Source: JBKBKN01 sp046294625
GTDB taxonomy: Bacteria; Bacteroidota; Bacteroidia; M30B66
Length of the DNA stretch: 15,402 nucleotides
Assembly: GCA_046294625.1 (NCBI GenBank)
Contig: JBKBKN010000037.1
Span: 1 to 15,402 of the forward strand
Direction of reading: 5' to 3'
The first letter of the stretch is position 1; each line of letters starts with the position of its first letter. The notes below the pieces were generated by a model that searched no databases, was not told the DNA's origin, and was given only the letters and a program-made list of their open reading frames with translations. This document shows positions 13,638 to 15,402 of this stretch, one piece after another. Both the position numbers and the translations under genes were made by a program.

Positions 13638-15104
13638 TTAATTGACTTTTTTGTCTTCTTTTTTGGGGCGAAGAAGGCCAGCCGCCAAACCAAAATAAAA
13701 ACCCACATTATTAATGGGTTCGTTTCTGGTGATGAATCCCACATCGTTCGTGCCTACGAATACTGGTCCAACCCTAAGCATGGCACCCATTCGCATATTA
13801 TTAATACCTTGTGTATAAATTAAAGGAACACTGACTTCGAAGAATCGACTTTCGAAACGTGGTAAAAAAATATAATTGCTCAGATTTCTGAAGTTAAAAT
13901 TGCTAGTTGTGTTGATTGCAATATTTGGAATTACACCCAAATAAAAGCCTTTGAAAATGTTCCAATCAAAGTCTAATTGCAAGTTATAGGGAAGTCTGAT
14001 GCGCATATCTCCTGCATTTTGTGCTACCGTCATATTGCTGCGTATCGTGCTATCTAAAAAAGCAATTCCGTTGCTATTAGAAACAGCAAAACTGGCTATC
14101 AAGGCGCTGTCTTGAAAATTAATCAGAACAGGATTATTAAGTGTTGCACTAAATTTGTTTACATTCCTATTGTATCTTAGAGCACCAAAATTTGAAAAAA
14201 CCGCACCAACCCTTATTTTATATCTTTCGGTGCGGAACAATTGTTCGTACAACTCAGGGCTCCATTCAAAACAACCTCCAATGTTGAAAGCATATCCCGT
14301 ACCTGTGTAGTCAAAATTTAAAATATCACTTTGAAATTGGTCAAAAATTACGGGGTTGGAGTAGGCAACATTAAGATTAGCATTGCGCAGCACGATACTG
14401 TCCTGATTATAAAAACGCAAGTCGACGCCTTCATTATTGATTTCTCCATATCCTAGTCCTAATAAAAACCGAAAACCAAAACCGGCTTTGATTTTGAAAG
14501 GGCCTTTATGGTAAACCACATTACCGATAGACAGGGAAAACTCTTGATATGATTGGGCCGATAGCGAAAAGCTATTGTCAATAATTTGCTGTCCGGAAGA
14601 GTCGGTTAGGTTATCAAAGCTTAAATTGTTGACTCTAACTAAACGAGCCAAAGATTCTGAAACATTAAAGGCCTTTACGCTGGTATGATTGGCGGTGCCA
14701 ATAGCTATTCCCCAATTATCATAGCTGACCAGCAAGGAAGGACCGAAAGTAACCATATTGAATTGACCATATTTGGGTTTGCCGTCAAGATTTTCGCTAA
14801 ACCAATCATTCTGCCATTGAATTCTTCCATCAGCACCTTTGTATTCATCCGGAACTTTTCTCTGTAGATAATCAAGTGAAGAAAAGGGGGCATCCAAGCT
14901 GATGAAATTGTTGCTAATTTCAAATCCGTAAGAAAAGGCGTTAAAATGAACCGTGTGAAACGAAGTTGCAGCTCTGGCAGGATTATTATATGCACTAAAA
15001 TATCCGCCATAGTTCGAAAATGGATTTTTCATTAAGACATGCTGGCTAAAAATCTGATGATGTAAGCACCAAAATAGAAGCAAAAAAGGTAATTTTTTTT
15101 TCAT
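13638..15104 (-). CDS. Outer-membrane beta-barrel protein, DUF5723-like
   Basis: A 488-residue predicted outer-membrane protein. Residues 1-20 are a signal peptide (MKKKLPFLLLFWCLHHQIFS). The mature part opens with NPFSNYGGYFSAYNNPARAATS, the N-terminal NPA-type segment seen in FadL/PorV-like and DUF5723 barrels, and continues in alternating beta strands with many aromatic and Gly residues (FKIKAGFGFRFLLGLGYGEI, RIRLPYNLQLDFDWNIFKGFYLGVIPNIAI, FFEVSVPLIY, MRMGAMLRVGPVFVGT, VGFYFGLAAGLLRP). The family occurs in Bacteroidota and has no settled function that I know. It ends 20 bp before a Fur-family regulator, so metal-linked regulation of this barrel is possible but unproven. Confidence 0.72.
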   Translation of the reverse strand: MKKKLPFLLLFWCLHHQIFSQHVLMKNPFSNYGGYFSAYNNPARAATSFHTVHFNAFSYGFEISNNFISLDAPFSSLDYLQRKVPDEYKGADGRIQWQNDWFSENLDGKPKYGQFNMVTFGPSLLVSYDNWGIAIGTANHTSVKAFNVSESLARLVRVNNLSFDNLTDSSGQQIIDNSFSLSAQSYQEFSLSIGNVVYHKGPFKIKAGFGFRFLLGLGYGEINNEGVDLRFYNQDSIVLRNANLNVAYSNPVIFDQFQSDILNFDYTGTGYAFNIGGCFEWSPELYEQLFRTERYKIRVGAVFSNFGALRYNRNVNKFSATLNNPVLINFQDSALIASFAVSNSNGIAFLDSTIRSNMTVAQNAGDMRIRLPYNLQLDFDWNIFKGFYLGVIPNIAINTTSNFNFRNLSNYIFLPRFESRFFEVSVPLIYTQGINNMRMGAMLRVGPVFVGTNDVGFITRNEPINNVGFYFGLAAGLLRPKKEDKKVN

Positions 15105-15135
15105 GGCTTTTTTTCTCTAATTAGAAACAAAATTG

Positions 15136-15186
15136 TTGCAATTGCAAGAGTATTTGCAATAATTTTTTTAGTTAATTTTAACTAAA
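15136..15186. promoter_or_regulatory. Palindromic DNA upstream of the barrel/Fur genes
   Basis: Two palindromes in the 93-bp gap. TTGCAATTGCAA (15136-15147) is self-complementary, with a further TTGCAA at 15154-15159. TTTAGTTAA (15167-15175), two T, then TTAACTAAA (15178-15186) is a perfect inverted repeat. On the minus strand neither is followed by a T run, so neither is a normal terminator for the gene at the right edge. They lie upstream of a poor -7-like CAATTTTG (minus strand, 15135-15128), where regulator sites would be expected. Assigning a regulator is guesswork. Confidence 0.4.
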
Positions 15187-15197
15187 TTTTCGCTCGC

Positions 15198-15402
15198 TTA
15201 TTTTCCTGTCCAATTGGGTTTGCGTTTTTCAGCAAAGGCTTTGATTCCTTCCAGTGCATCTTGGCTTTGCAACAAAGAGTCGAGCATGTCCAATAGGTAG
15301 GCATGTCGGTCGTGCTCGTTGAGCGATAGCATGTGTTCATAGGCTTCTAGTCCTTTTTGAATGGCTAGTGGAGCTTTTTGAGCGAGTTCGCAAGCTAGAG
15401 AA
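15198..15402 (-). CDS. Enoyl-CoA hydratase/isomerase, C-terminal part
   Basis: A partial gene cut by the right edge. Reading the minus strand from the edge, 67 codons stay open and end in TAA (15200-15198). The peptide begins SLACELAQKAPLAIQKGLEAY and ends QDALEGIKAFAEKRKPNWTGK. This is the standard C-terminus of the crotonase superfamily: an AxxLA..AP.AI..K helix, then S.DA.EGI.AF.EKRKP.W.GK. The family hydrates trans-2-enoyl-CoA in fatty-acid or aromatic-acid breakdown, or isomerises related thioesters; the active-site residues lie outside the window, so the exact reaction is open. It is transcribed towards the barrel/Fur genes but separated from them by 93 bp of palindrome-rich DNA. Confidence 0.88.
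   Translation of the reverse strand, partial: SLACELAQKAPLAIQKGLEAYEHMLSLNEHDRHAYLLDMLDSLLQSQDALEGIKAFAEKRKPNWTGK

Overview
The window looks like a chromosomal segment from a member of the Bacteroidota. Evidence: AT-rich DNA, almost no Shine-Dalgarno sequences, several candidate promoters with the Bacteroidota -7 box TAnnTTTG, a TonB-dependent receptor with an N-terminal carboxypeptidase-regulatory-like domain, a lipoprotein with the CTDPTA...DDGSC motif typical of the phylum, a DUF5723-like outer-membrane barrel and a DUF6132-like small membrane protein. I cannot place it to genus. There are no tRNA, rRNA, CRISPR or insertion-sequence features, and no sign of a mobile island.

Layout, left to right. 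(1) Positions 2-3842, plus strand: the 3' end of an unknown Met-rich gene, a TonB-dependent receptor, and a secreted TolB/PD40-type beta-propeller protein, closed by a strong bidirectional terminator. (2) 3906-4966: two small lipoprotein genes, divergently transcribed from a compact 104-bp promoter region. One carries the CTDPTA/DDGSC motif; the other is a coiled-coil protein with three LKGGG repeats, followed by a second near-perfect terminator hairpin. (3) 4967-5293: a 327-bp gene-free stretch with a terminator, a two-part hairpin, and a 16-bp palindrome placed upstream of a -7 box. (4) 5294-7534, plus strand: a sulfur-handling operon made of a DUF6132-like membrane protein, two small cytoplasmic rhodaneses, one lipoprotein rhodanese and a YeiH/UPF0324 family exporter. 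(5) 7555-9017, minus: pdxJ and an alpha/beta hydrolase, tightly joined. (6) 9106-11184, minus: a lipoprotein dipeptidyl-peptidase III (M49). (7) 11268-13051, minus: a translationally coupled trio of a 66-aa conserved-looking protein, an FtsE-like ABC ATPase and a family 2 glycosyltransferase, each separated by one base. (8) 13174-15104, minus: a Fur-family regulator 20 bp downstream of a DUF5723-like barrel gene. (9) 15198-15402, minus: the C-terminal end of an enoyl-CoA hydratase/isomerase.

The most interesting unit is the sulfur operon. Three single-domain rhodaneses, predicted in two compartments, are encoded with a membrane protein carrying a Cys-x4-Cys pair and a YeiH-type anion exporter. 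The likely job is handling sulfane sulfur and exporting the resulting sulfur oxyanion. A perfect palindrome (GGTAAC-TGAT-GTTACC) is centred about 40 bp upstream of the predicted transcription start and there is no recognisable -33 box, which is the arrangement expected for activation by a Crp/Fnr-type regulator. That regulatory reading is inference; the rest of the window appears to be ordinary housekeeping and envelope genes.
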